From DATKNA01 sp963755755 (lineage in GTDB: Bacteria > Actinomycetota > Actinomycetes > Actinomycetales > Kineosporiaceae), in NCBI GenBank assembly GCA_963755755.1, contig CAVWLJ010000004.1:310001-374000 (forward strand): a DNA stretch of 64,000 bases, read 5' to 3'. How positions within the stretch are numbered: position 1 is the stretch's first letter; each line of letters starts with the position of its first letter. Made by a program: the position numbers and the translations under genes. Shown piece after piece: positions 45,306 through 53,778 of the stretch. Below the pieces are notes generated by a model. It did not search any database. It was not told where the DNA came from and was given only the letters and a program-made list of their open reading frames with translations.

Positions 45306-47110
45306 TGGCGCACCTGCTCAACGCCGAGGGCGTCACGGTCACCTTCGCGGCGCGGCGCCTGCTGGACGCCGTCAGCCTCGGGCTCGACGACGGCGACCGG
45401 GTCGGCGTGGTCGGGCGGAACGGCGACGGCAAGAGCACCCTGCTGCGGGTGCTCGCCCGGGCCCAGGCTCCGGACGCCGGCCGCGTCACGCACAGCAGCG
45501 GCATCACCCTCGGCATGCTCGGTCAGACCGACGACCTCGACCCGGGCGCGGACGTCCGGACCGCCGTGGTCGGCCCCGCCGACGCGGTGCCCGACCACGT
45601 CTGGGCGGCCGACGCCGCGATCCGGGACGTGTTCGCCGGTCTGCTCGGCGGCCTGGACGCCGAGGCCGTCGGCGGTCCCTCCGCCCGGGTCCGCGACCTC
45701 TCCGGCGGTCAGCGGCGGCGGGTCGCCCTCGCCGCGCTGCTCGTCCGGCGCGACGACGTCCTGCTCCTCGACGAGCCGACCAACCACCTGGACGTCGAGG
45801 GCGTCGACTGGCTCGCCGCGCACCTGCGGTCCCGCTGGCCGGCCGGCCGCGGCGCGCTCGTCGTCGTCACCCACGACCGCTGGTTCCTCGACGCGGTGTG
45901 CGAGCGGACGTGGGAGGTGCACGACGGCACCGTGGACGCCTTCGACGGCGGGTACGCCGCGTACGTCCTGGCGCGGGCCGAGCGGGCGCGGATCGCGAAC
46001 GTCACGCAGGAGCGCCGCTCCAACCTGCTCCGCAAGGAGCTGGCCTGGCTGCGGCGCGGCGCGCCGGCCCGCACCAGCAAGCCCCGCTTCCGGCTCGACG
46101 CCGCGGCCGCCCTCGTCGCCGACGAGCCGCCGCCGCGCGACCGCCTCGCGCTCGAACGGATGGCCACGGCGCGCCTGGGCAAGGACGTCATCGACCTCGA
46201 GGGCGTCTCGCTCCGCCTGGGCGACCAGGAGCTGCTGCGCGACGTCACGTGGCGGCTGGCGCCGGGGGAGCGGATCGGGATCGTCGGCGTCAACGGGTCG
46301 GGCAAGACCTCACTGCTGCGGCTCCTGCTGGGTTCGCTGGCGCCCACCGCCGGGCGGGTCAGGCGCGGGAAGACGGTCCGGACGGCGATGCTCACCCAGG
46401 AGGTGCGCGAGCTCGACGCGCCGGACCTCGCGGGCCTGCGGGTGCAGGAGGCCGTCGAGCAGGTGAAGGGGTCGGTGCGGATCGGGGACCGCGACGTCAC
46501 CGCCGGGCAGCTGCTGGAGAACCTCGGCTTCGCCCGCGAGCGGGTCTGGACGCCGGTCCGGGAGCTCTCGGGCGGCGAGCGGCGGCGGCTGCAGCTGCTG
46601 CGGCTGCTCATGGGCGAGCCCAACGTGCTGGCGCTCGACGAGCCGACGAACGATCTCGACACCGACACCCTGGCCGCCGTCGAGGACGCCCTCGACGGCT
46701 GGCCCGGCACCCTGCTCGTCGTCTCGCACGACCGCTACCTGCTCGAACGCCTCTGCGACCGGGAGGTCGCGCTGCTCGGGGACGGGCGGATCCGCGACCT
46801 GCCCGGCGGCGTCGAGGAGTACCTGGCGCTGCGCCGGGCCGTCGTGGCGGCCTCCGCCGGGACGGCGCCGCCCGAGCGGGCCGAGGGGTCGTCGTCCGGC
46901 GACATCCGGGCCGCCCGCAAGGAGCTCGCCCGGCTCGAGCGCCAGCTCTCCCGGCTCGCGGACGCCGAGCACAAGCTGCACACCCAGCTCGCGGAGAAGG
47001 CCACCGACCACGAGGCCGTGCTCGAGCTCGATACGAAGCTGCGCGCCCTGCAGGACGAGCGGATGCGGCTCGAGGAGGAGTGGCTCGAGGCCGCCGAACT
47101 GACGGGCTGA
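45305..47110 (+). CDS. ABC-F family ATP-binding protein
   Basis: The 601-aa protein has two ABC domains and no membrane helices: Walker A GRNGDGKST at 37-45, signature LSGGQRRRVALA and Walker B LLLDEPTNHLD in the first; GVNGSGKTS, LSGGERRRLQLL and LALDEPTNDLD in the second. A charged C-terminal coiled coil (RKELARLERQLSRL) follows, as in Uup-type members. ABC-F proteins act on the ribosome or, as Uup, in DNA transactions; some give antibiotic resistance. It is translationally coupled to ispE. Confidence 0.9.
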   Translation: MAHLLNAEGVTVTFAARRLLDAVSLGLDDGDRVGVVGRNGDGKSTLLRVLARAQAPDAGRVTHSSGITLGMLGQTDDLDPGADVRTAVVGPADAVPDHVWAADAAIRDVFAGLLGGLDAEAVGGPSARVRDLSGGQRRRVALAALLVRRDDVLLLDEPTNHLDVEGVDWLAAHLRSRWPAGRGALVVVTHDRWFLDAVCERTWEVHDGTVDAFDGGYAAYVLARAERARIANVTQERRSNLLRKELAWLRRGAPARTSKPRFRLDAAAALVADEPPPRDRLALERMATARLGKDVIDLEGVSLRLGDQELLRDVTWRLAPGERIGIVGVNGSGKTSLLRLLLGSLAPTAGRVRRGKTVRTAMLTQEVRELDAPDLAGLRVQEAVEQVKGSVRIGDRDVTAGQLLENLGFARERVWTPVRELSGGERRRLQLLRLLMGEPNVLALDEPTNDLDTDTLAAVEDALDGWPGTLLVVSHDRYLLERLCDREVALLGDGRIRDLPGGVEEYLALRRAVVAASAGTAPPERAEGSSSGDIRAARKELARLERQLSRLADAEHKLHTQLAEKATDHEAVLELDTKLRALQDERMRLEEEWLEAAELTG

Positions 47111-47121
47111 CCGCGGCGAGG

Positions 47122-47628
47122 TCAGCGCGCGTCGTCGAAGGGGCCGACCAGGCGGCGCAGCTGCGCGGCCAGGGACGCCAGGGACGCGTCGTCGAGCTCG
47201 GCGAGCAGGCCGCGTTCGCGCTGCAGCAGGTCCTCCAGCGCGGTGTCGACGAGCGAGCGGCCCTCGTCCGTCAGGCGGACCAGCACGCCGCGCCCGTCGG
47301 AGGGGTCGGGCCCGCGCCGCACCAGCGATCGGCGCTCCAGCCGGTCGATCCGGTTGGTCATCGTGCCGCTGGTGACCAGGGTCTCGGCGGTGAGCTGGCC
47401 CGGGGTGAGCTCGTAGGGCGCGCCGGCCCGGCGCAGCGCCGCGAGCACGTCGAACTCCCACACCTCGAGGCCGTGCGCCGCGAAGGCCGCGCCGCGGGCG
47501 CGGTCGAGGTGCCGCGCCAGCCGGGTCACCCGCGACAGCACCTCCAGGGGCCTCACGTCCAGGTCGGGCCGCTCGCGACGCCACGCGGCGACGATGCGGT
47601 CGACCTCGTCCTGGGGCCGTGCGGTCAC
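47122..47628 (-). CDS. MarR family transcriptional regulator
   Basis: The 168-aa protein has the MarR winged helix: HGLEVWEFDVLAALRRAG, LTPGQLTAETLVTSGTMTNR, IDRLERRSLVRRGPDPSDGR and the wing VLVRLTDEGRSLVD, flanked by dimerisation helices. The GTG start overlaps the TetR stop (GTGA), so the two regulators are made from one message. The ligand is unknown. Confidence 0.9.
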   Translation of the reverse strand: MTARPQDEVDRIVAAWRRERPDLDVRPLEVLSRVTRLARHLDRARGAAFAAHGLEVWEFDVLAALRRAGAPYELTPGQLTAETLVTSGTMTNRIDRLERRSLVRRGPDPSDGRGVLVRLTDEGRSLVDTALEDLLQRERGLLAELDDASLASLAAQLRRLVGPFDDAR

Positions 47629-48305
47629 CGGCGTCCGGGCCGCTCGGTGAGGGACGGCCTGCGCTCCAGGCCGGAGAGCCCGTTCCAGGCGAGGTTGACC
47701 AGGTGCGCCGCGACGTCCTGCTTCTTGGGCTTGCGGTGGTCGAGCCAGAACTGGCCGGTCAGCGCCACCATGCCGACGAGCATCTGCGCGTACAGCGGAG
47801 CGACCTTGGCGTCCAGGCCGCGGGCCTTGAACTCGTCGCCCAGCAGGTGCTCCACCTGGCTCGCGACGTCGCTGATCAGGCTGGCGAAGGTGCCGGTGGA
47901 CTGCGCGACCGGGGAGTCGCGGACGAGGATCCGGAAGCCGTCGGTGGAGGACTCGATGTAGTCGAGCAGGGCGAGGGCGGCGTTCTCGAGCAGGATCCGC
48001 GGATGGCTGTCGGTGCCCAGCGACGCCGTGATGGCGTCGAGCAGGCCGCGGATCTCCCGGTCGACGACGACGGCGTAGAGGCCCTCCTTGCCGCCGAAGT
48101 GCTCGTAGACGACGGGCTTGCTCACCTGGGCGGTGGAGGCGATCTCCTCCACGCTCGTGCCCTCGAAGCCCTTCTCGGCGAACAACTTGCGGCCGACGTC
48201 GAGGAGCTGTTCGCGGCGTTCCTTGCCGGTCATGCGCGGCCGGCCGGATCGCGCCCGGGCCGGGGCTCCCGCCCCGTCGCCCGAGCGCTCGGCCTGCGTC
48301 GTCAT
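47625..48305 (-). CDS. TetR family transcriptional regulator
   Basis: The 226-aa protein starts with a disordered basic head, then the TetR helix-turn-helix GKERREQLLDVGRKLFAEKG followed by EGTSVEEIASTAQVSKPVVY and EHFGGKEGLYAVV, and an all-helical ligand domain. It lies just downstream of, and in the same direction as, the fatty-acid desaturase gene, whose promoter carries a perfect palindrome. Autogenous and desaturase control is therefore a reasonable guess. A TetR gene also neighbours glmU/mfd in M. tuberculosis (Rv1019). Confidence 0.9.
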   Translation of the reverse strand: MTTQAERSGDGAGAPARARSGRPRMTGKERREQLLDVGRKLFAEKGFEGTSVEEIASTAQVSKPVVYEHFGGKEGLYAVVVDREIRGLLDAITASLGTDSHPRILLENAALALLDYIESSTDGFRILVRDSPVAQSTGTFASLISDVASQVEHLLGDEFKARGLDAKVAPLYAQMLVGMVALTGQFWLDHRKPKKQDVAAHLVNLAWNGLSGLERRPSLTERPGRR

Positions 48306-48398
48306 CGCCCCATCACGTCAGCGGAAGAAGGAGGTCCAGGGCTCCGCCGGAACGACGACGCCCTGGACCTGCCCACCGTAACGTGTTCGATCCGCGGG

Positions 48399-49370
48399 TC
48401 AGGCTCGCTTCGCGGCGAGCCGCTCGGCGCGGGGCCAGCGGACGTCGGTCGCCCAGCCGAGCCGCTCGAAGATCCAGATGACGCGGGCGCTGGAGTCGAT
48501 CTGGCCGCGCAGCACCCCGTGCCGCGCGCAGGTGGGGTCGGCGTGGTGGAGGTTGTGCCACGACTCGCCCATGGAGAGCAGGGCCAGCCACCAGACGTTG
48601 CCGCTGCGGTCGCGGCTGGCGAAGGGCCGCTCGCCGAGGGCGTGGCAGATCGAGTTGATCGACCAGGTGACGTGGTGCAGCAGCCCCACGCGCACGAGCG
48701 AGGCCCAGAAGAACGCGGTCACCGCGCCCTGCCACGACCACGAGAGCAGGCCGCCGAGGACCGCCGGCAGCAGCAGCGAGACCGCGACGAGCGCGGGGAA
48801 CAGCTTCGAGACGCGCAGGATGTCCCGGTCCTTCAGCAGGTCCGGCGTGTACCGCTGCGGGTTGGTCTGCTCGACGTCGAACATCCAGCCCATGTGCGCG
48901 AAGAGCAGGCCCTTGACGAGCGCCGGGACGGTCTCGCCGTAACGCCACGGCGAGTGCGGGTCGCCGTCCCGGTCGCTGAACGCGTGGTGGCGCCGGTGGT
49001 CGGCCACCCAGCGGATGACCGGCCCCTCGATGGCGAGCGATCCGGCGACGGCGAGAGCGATCTTGAGCGGGCGGTTGGCCTTGAAGGAGCCGTGCGTGAA
49101 GTACCGGTGGAATCCGACGGTGATGCCGTGTCCGGTGATCGCGTACATGACCACGGCGAGCGCGACGTCGCGCCAGCCGAGCCCCCAGCCCCAGGCGAAG
49201 GGGATCGCGGCGACCAGCGCGAGGAACGGCACCGCGATGAAGACCGCGAGGGCGACGTTCTCCCACCCGGCCTTGGGCTCCGTCGTCAGCACGGGCGCGG
49301 ACGCGCGGTCGGGGGCCGCGGCGGCGACATCGGGCGAGAGGGCGGTGGCGGTGGCGGGCGGTGGCGTCAT
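48399..49370 (-). CDS. Acyl-CoA/fatty-acid desaturase
   Basis: The 323-aa membrane di-iron desaturase has the three histidine boxes: HRYFTH at 88-93, HRRHH at 125-129 and HNLHH near 270. GHGITVGFHRYFTHGSFKAN and WHNLHHADPTCARHG match the stearoyl-CoA 9-desaturase group (DesA3-like in mycobacteria). Four membrane helices are predicted. It would introduce a cis double bond to keep membranes fluid. The message probably starts near 49398 from TACGGT (49405-49410), just downstream of the palindrome. A partner oxidoreductase is not in the window. Confidence 0.9.
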   Translation of the reverse strand: MTPPPATATALSPDVAAAAPDRASAPVLTTEPKAGWENVALAVFIAVPFLALVAAIPFAWGWGLGWRDVALAVVMYAITGHGITVGFHRYFTHGSFKANRPLKIALAVAGSLAIEGPVIRWVADHRRHHAFSDRDGDPHSPWRYGETVPALVKGLLFAHMGWMFDVEQTNPQRYTPDLLKDRDILRVSKLFPALVAVSLLLPAVLGGLLSWSWQGAVTAFFWASLVRVGLLHHVTWSINSICHALGERPFASRDRSGNVWWLALLSMGESWHNLHHADPTCARHGVLRGQIDSSARVIWIFERLGWATDVRWPRAERLAAKRA

Positions 49371-49404
49371 GGCGATCCTCGGGGTCGGCGGTGAGGGCTA
49401 CGCA

Positions 49405-49410
49405 ACCGTA
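49405..49410 (-). promoter_or_regulatory. -10 box of the desaturase gene
   Basis: TACGGT on the minus strand, immediately downstream of the 16-bp palindrome. It predicts a leader of about 28 bases, with GAGG four to seven bases before ATG 49370. Confidence 0.45.
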
Positions 49411-49411
49411 A

Positions 49412-49427
49412 CCTACGGATCCGTAGG
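49412..49427. promoter_or_regulatory. Perfect 16-bp palindrome, probable TetR operator of the desaturase gene
   Basis: CCTACGGATCCGTAGG reads the same on both strands. It lies against the putative -10 box of the desaturase gene, so a bound repressor would block the promoter. Palindromes of this length are typical TetR-family sites, and a TetR gene lies 1.1 kb downstream in the same direction. Confidence 0.6.
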
Positions 49428-49527
49428 AATGTCCAGACCTGCGAGCCGACGTTCACCGCCCGTGCACCGGTGGGTACGCGGACCCGGCACACTGGTACCC
49501 CTGACCGTGGCCTCCATGCCCGGTCGG

Positions 49528-49599
49528 TCCGCCCTGGTGTAACGGCAGCACACAGGCCTTTGGAGCCTTGAGGTCCCTGTTCGAATCAGGGGGGCGGAG
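49528..49599 (+). tRNA. tRNA-Gln (anticodon TTG)
   Basis: All four arms can be folded: acceptor TCCGCCC with GGGCGGA, D stem GTGT/GCAC with a 7-base loop, anticodon loop CTTTGGA with anticodon TTG at 49560-49562, and T arm CCCTG-TTCGAAT-CAGGG. The discriminator is G at 49599 and CCA is not encoded. A hairpin CCGGG/CCCGG at 49606-49620 follows. It reads toward glmU. Confidence 0.95.
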
Positions 49600-49621
49600 C
49601 CCTGACCGGGCGCGTCCCGGT

Positions 49622-49627
49622 TACGAT
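49622..49627 (+). promoter_or_regulatory. Possible -10 box of glmU
   Basis: TACGAT lies 58 bases before the GTG of glmU; the leader would contain the AGGAGG that precedes that start. Confidence 0.35.
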
Positions 49628-49685
49628 TCGGCGACGGGCCGCCGCCGCCCGTTCCAGCCGTTCCCGGCGCCAGGAGGCACTGCTC

Positions 49686-51147
49686 GTGAGCTCCACCCGA
49701 CCCGCGGCCGTCCTCGTCCTCGCCGCGGGCGAGGGCACGAGGATGAAGTCCGCCACTCCCAAGGTCCTGCACCGGATCGGCGGCCGCTCGCTCCTCGGGC
49801 ACGCGGTGGCCGCGGCCCGCGCCCTCGACCCGGAGCACCTCGTCGTCGTGGTGCGCGCACGAGCGCGACCAGGTCGCCGCCCACGTGAGCGAGATCGATC
49901 CGGATGCGCTCGTCGCCGACCAGGACGAGATCAAGGGAACCGGGCGGGCCGTCGCGTGCGGCCTGTCCGCCCTGCCCGCGCCGCCCACCGGCACCGTGGT
50001 GGTCACCTACGGCGACGTGCCCCTGCTCTCGCCGGAGACGCTGCTCGCCCTCGTCGAACGCCACGAGGCGGACGGGGCCGCCGTGACCGTGCTCACCGCC
50101 GAGGTCGCCGACCCGACCGGTTACGGCCGGATCCTTCGGGACGCCGGGGGCGACGTGCTCGGCATCGTGGAGCACAAGGACGCCGACGAGGCGCAGCGGC
50201 GCATCCGCGAGATGAACTCCGGCATCTACGCCTTCGACGGCGCCGTCCTCGCCGACGCCCTCGGCCGCATCGGCACGGACAACGTGCAGGGCGAGCTGTA
50301 CCTCACCGACGTCCTCGGCATCGCGCGCGGGGACGGACGCCGGGTGGTCGCGCTGCGCACCGACGACGTCTGGCAGGTCGAGGGCGTCAACGACCGGGTC
50401 CAGCTCGCCACGCTGGGCGCCGAGCTCAACCGCCGCGTCCTCGAGCGGTGGATGCGCGCCGGCGTCACCGTCGTCGACCCGGGGACCACGTGGGTCGACG
50501 TGCCGGTCGAGCTCGCGCCCGACGTCACGCTGCTCCCGGGGACGCAGCTGCACGGCGCCACGACGGTGGCAGGCGGCGCGAGCGTCGGCCCGGACACGAC
50601 CCTGGTCGACTGCCAGGTCGGCCCCGGCGCGGACGTCGTCCGGACGCACGGGACGGGCGCCGTCATCGGGGCGGGCGCGAGCGTGGGCCCGTTCTCCTAC
50701 CTGCGGCCCGGCACGGTGCTCGGCGAGCGCGGCAAGATCGGGACTTTCGTCGAGACCAAGAACGCGACCATCGGCACGGGCTCGAAGGTGCCGCACCTGT
50801 CCTACGTGGGGGACGCCGAGATCGGCGTCCACACGAACATCGGTGCGGCGTCGGTGTTCGTCAACTACGACGGCGTGAACAAGGCCCGCACCACGATCGG
50901 CGACCACTGCCGCACCGGCTCGGACAACATGTTCGTGGCACCGGTCAGCGTCGGGGACGGCGCCTACACCGGAGCCGGCGCGGTGATCCGCCACGACGTG
51001 CCGCCCGGGGCGCTCTCGTTCAGCGCGGCGCCGCAGCAGATCGTGGAGGGCTGGGTCGAGCGGCGCAGAGCCGGGACGCCGGCGGCCGAGGCGGCGGGTC
51101 GCGCACGCAGTGCCGCCACCGACGACGAGGGGATGCGGCGGTCATGA
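49686..51147 (+). CDS. glmU: Bifunctional UDP-N-acetylglucosamine pyrophosphorylase / glucosamine-1-phosphate acetyltransferase, frameshifted
   Basis: GlmU makes UDP-GlcNAc for peptidoglycan. The N-terminal frame has LVLAAGEGTRMKSATPKVLH (uridyltransferase signature); from about 49870 the second frame has EIKGTGRAVACGLSALP, TYGDVPLLSPETL, MNSGIYAFDG, NDRVQLATLGAELN and the C-terminal left-handed beta helix with VGPFSYLRPG, ETKNATIGTGSKVPHLSYVG and VNYDG.NKARTTIGD. The indel is near 49855. GTG 49686 follows AGGAGG by 8 bases. The stop overlaps the prs start (ATGA). Confidence 0.94.
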
Positions 51148-52121
51148 CCGGCATCACGAGCAGCAGCGAGAAGCGCCTCGTCTTCGCGAGCGGGCGGGCG
51201 CACCCGGACCTGGCCCACGAGATCGCCGAGGTCCTCGGCGTCGACCTCGTGCCGATGGACGCCTACGACTTCGCCAACGGCGAGATCTACGTGCGGTTCG
51301 GCGAGAGCGTGCGGGGCTGCGACGCCTTCGTCATCCAGAGCCACACGGCGCCCATCAACGAGTGGCTGGTGGAGCAGCTGATCATGGTGGATGCGCTCAA
51401 GCGGGCCTCCGCCAAGCGGATCACGGTGATCGCGCCGTTCTATCCCTACGCCCGGCAGGACAAGAAGCACCGTGGCCGCGAGCCGATCTCCGCGCGGCTC
51501 ATCAGCGACCTCTACAAGACGGCGGGCGCCGACCGGCTCATGGCCGTCGACCTGCACACCGCGCAGATCCAGGGCTTCTTCGACGGGCCGGTGGACCACC
51601 TGTGGGCGCTGCCGCTGCTCGCGGACCACGTCCGCAAGCGCGTCGACCGCGCCAGGCTCACAGTGGTCTCGCCGGACGCCGGCCGCGTCCGGGTCGCCGA
51701 CCTGTGGTCCGACCGGCTCGGGGCGCCACTGGCGATCATCCACAAGCGCCGCGACCCGACCGTGCCGAACCAGGTGCAGGTGCACGAGGTCGTCGGCGAC
51801 GTCGCGGGCCGGACCTGCCTGCTCGTCGACGACATGATCGACACGGGCGGGACCATCGTCGCGGCGGCGCAGGCGCTGCGGGAGAACGGCGCCGCCGAGG
51901 TGCTCGTGGCGGCCACGCACGCGGTGCTCTCCGGGCCCGCGGTCGACCGGCTGAAGAACTCGCCGATCACCGAGGTGATCGTCACGAACACGCTGCCGAT
52001 CGACCCCGAGCGGACCTTCCCCCAGCTGACCGTCCTCTCGATCGCGCCGATGATCGCGCGCGCCATCCGTGAGGTGTTCGACGACGGCTCGGTCACCAGC
52101 CTGTTCGACGGGAACGCCTGA
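51144..52121 (+). CDS. prs: Ribose-phosphate pyrophosphokinase
   Basis: Prs makes PRPP from ribose-5-phosphate and ATP for nucleotide, His and Trp synthesis; in actinobacteria it also feeds decaprenyl-phosphoarabinose. The 325-aa protein has FANGEIYVRFGESVRGCDAF, PYARQDKKHRGREPISARL (ATP loop), VDLHTAQIQGFFDGPVDHL and the PRPP-binding CLLVDDMIDTGGTI. It is coupled to glmU by ATGA, the usual actinobacterial glmU-prs order. Confidence 0.96.
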   Translation: MTGITSSSEKRLVFASGRAHPDLAHEIAEVLGVDLVPMDAYDFANGEIYVRFGESVRGCDAFVIQSHTAPINEWLVEQLIMVDALKRASAKRITVIAPFYPYARQDKKHRGREPISARLISDLYKTAGADRLMAVDLHTAQIQGFFDGPVDHLWALPLLADHVRKRVDRARLTVVSPDAGRVRVADLWSDRLGAPLAIIHKRRDPTVPNQVQVHEVVGDVAGRTCLLVDDMIDTGGTIVAAAQALRENGAAEVLVAATHAVLSGPAVDRLKNSPITEVIVTNTLPIDPERTFPQLTVLSIAPMIARAIREVFDDGSVTSLFDGNA

Positions 52122-52144
52122 GCCGGCGGCCCTGCGGGGTCGGC

Positions 52145-52150
52145 TAGCAT
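52145..52150 (+). promoter_or_regulatory. Possible -10 box of rplY
   Basis: TAGCAT, 120 bases before the GTG of rplY. The leader can fold a small hairpin (GCCGCT/AGCGGC near 52170-52184) and ends in GAGGAGA before the start. Confidence 0.35.
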
Positions 52151-52269
52151 GGGGCGGTTGCCTCGGCGAGGGTCGCCGCTCCGAGCGGCGCCGTGATCGA
52201 CGCGGTGCGTTCGTGGAGCGCGCCCGGCCGTGGCCCCGAACCGCACCGCTGCCCACGAGGAGAGTCCCT

Positions 52270-52888
52270 GTGTCCGAGGTCAAGCTGACCGCCGAGAGTC
52301 GCACCGAGTTCGGCAAGGGCGCCGCGCGCCGGCTGCGCCGGGCCCACAAGATCCCCGCCGTGCTCTACGGGCACGGCACCGACCCGGTGCACGTCGCGCT
52401 GCCGGGTCACGCGACGATGCTCGCGCTCAAGCACTCCAACACCCTGCTCACGCTCGAGATCGCGGGCGGCGCCACGCAGCTCGCGCTCCCCAAGGACGTG
52501 CAGCGCAACCCGGTCCGCGGCGAGATCGAGCACGTCGACCTGGTGCTCGTCCGCCGCGGCGAGAAGGTGACCGTCGACGTCCCGGTGCACGTGACCGGCG
52601 AGCCGGCCGGCGACGGGCTGACGACGCTCGAGCTGACCACCCTCTCGCTCCTCGTCGAGGCGACGGTGATCCCGCAGTCCGTCGAGGTGTCCGTCGAGGG
52701 CGCCGAGGAGGGCACCCAGATCCACGCCGGCCAGATCGCGCTGCCCGAGGGTGCCACGCCTGGCGGGCGACCCCGAGGCCACCGTCGTCATCATCGCGAC
52801 CGGGGGCGCGGCGGAGACCGAGGACCAGGGCGCGCCCGAGGGCGACGTCGTCGAGGAGCCGGCCGGCGAGACGGCCGGCGAGGGCTGA
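52270..52888 (+). CDS. rplY: Large-subunit ribosomal protein bL25 (CTC/TL5 type), frameshifted
   Basis: bL25 binds 5S rRNA. The N-terminal domain has LTAESRTEFGKGAARRLRR, KIPAVLYGHGTDPVHVALPG and LVLVRRGEKV; a C-terminal TL5 domain follows (VPVHVTGEPAGDG; LVEATVIPQSVEVSVEGAEE). After IALPEGAT an indel near 52757 hides the rest; correcting it gives GDPEATVVIIATGG and a Glu/Gly-rich tail ending at 52888. GTG 52270 follows GAGGAGA. In M. tuberculosis lpqT lies between prs and rplY; it is absent here. Confidence 0.93.
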
Positions 52889-52928
52889 CAGCACTCTCGA
52901 CACACCGATCGACAGGTCGATCCACACC

Positions 52929-52962
52929 GGCACGGGCCCGAGGGGAACCTCGGGCCCGTGCC
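52929..52962 (+). terminator. Strong hairpin between rplY and pth
   Basis: GGCACGGGCCCGAGG (52929-52943) pairs perfectly with CCTCGGGCCCGTGCC (52948-52962) around a GGAA loop: 15 bp, then GTTCC. It lies 40 bases after the rplY stop and 25 before the pth start, so it probably ends or attenuates the rplY transcript. Confidence 0.7.
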
Positions 52963-52986
52963 GTTCCACGAGGAGGGAGGGCGGCC

Positions 52987-53613
52987 ATGGCCGAGGACGC
53001 CGAGGGGCTCGGGCCCTGGCTCGTCGTCGGGCTGGGCAACCCGGGCGCCCAGTACGCGGGCAACCGGCACAACGTCGGTGCGATGGTCGTGACGCAGCTC
53101 GCGGCGGACCTCGGGGTGAGGCTCTCCGCGCACCGCTCCCGGGCGCAGGTCGCCGAGGCGCGACTGGCGCCGTCCGGCGGCCGACCGGGGGAGCGCCTCG
53201 TGCTCGCCGTCCCGACCTCGTACATGAACGAGTCCGGCGGCCAGGTCACCTCCGCCGTCCGCTTCTTCAAGGTCGAGCCGGAGCGGCTGCTCGTCGTCCA
53301 CGACGAGCTCGACCTCCCGTTCGGCGACCTCATGCTCAAGCGGGGCGGCGGCGAGGGCGGCCACAACGGGCTCCGGTCGGTCAGCCGGTCGCTGGGGACG
53401 AAGGAGTACAGCCGCCTGCGGGTGGGGATCGGGCGACCGCCCGGGCGGCAGGACGCGGCCGACTTCGTGCTCAGGGACTTCTCGGTGACCGAACGTAAGG
53501 AGCTGCCCTTCCTGGTGGGGGACGCCGTCGACGCCGTGACGGACGTCGTCCGCGAGGGCTGGCTCAAGGCTCAAGAGAAGGTCAACGGGTCGCGAAGGTC
53601 GCGTACGGTTTGA
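52987..53613 (+). CDS. pth: Peptidyl-tRNA hydrolase
   Basis: Pth releases tRNA from peptidyl-tRNA that has dropped off the ribosome. The 208-aa protein has VGLGNPGAQYAGNRHNVGAM with the catalytic His28, PTSYMNESGGQV, VVHDELDLPFGDLMLKRGGG with the general-acid Asp region, and GHNGLRS. GAGGAGGGAGGG precedes the ATG. rplY-pth adjacency is conserved in actinobacteria. Confidence 0.95.
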   Translation: MAEDAEGLGPWLVVGLGNPGAQYAGNRHNVGAMVVTQLAADLGVRLSAHRSRAQVAEARLAPSGGRPGERLVLAVPTSYMNESGGQVTSAVRFFKVEPERLLVVHDELDLPFGDLMLKRGGGEGGHNGLRSVSRSLGTKEYSRLRVGIGRPPGRQDAADFVLRDFSVTERKELPFLVGDAVDAVTDVVREGWLKAQEKVNGSRRSRTV

Positions 53614-53778
53614 TGACAAGGCCCTCACCCGCCTTGTGCTTGCGCACTCTGGGTGACATTCTCCGCCCGAATTCCGCGTTCGGGCCCCGCCGCGTTCACG
53701 CGCAGTTCTATAGTCACTCCGTCTGGGCGAGCCGTCGGAGGCCCCGCAAGGGGCATGACTACGCGGAGGAACTACGGG

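Noticed and set aside
53653..53778. N-terminal extension of the polyprenyl glycosylphosphotransferase from ATG 53653
   Set aside because: The extra residues are low-complexity, and the ATG at 53779 has a well-placed GGAGGA.
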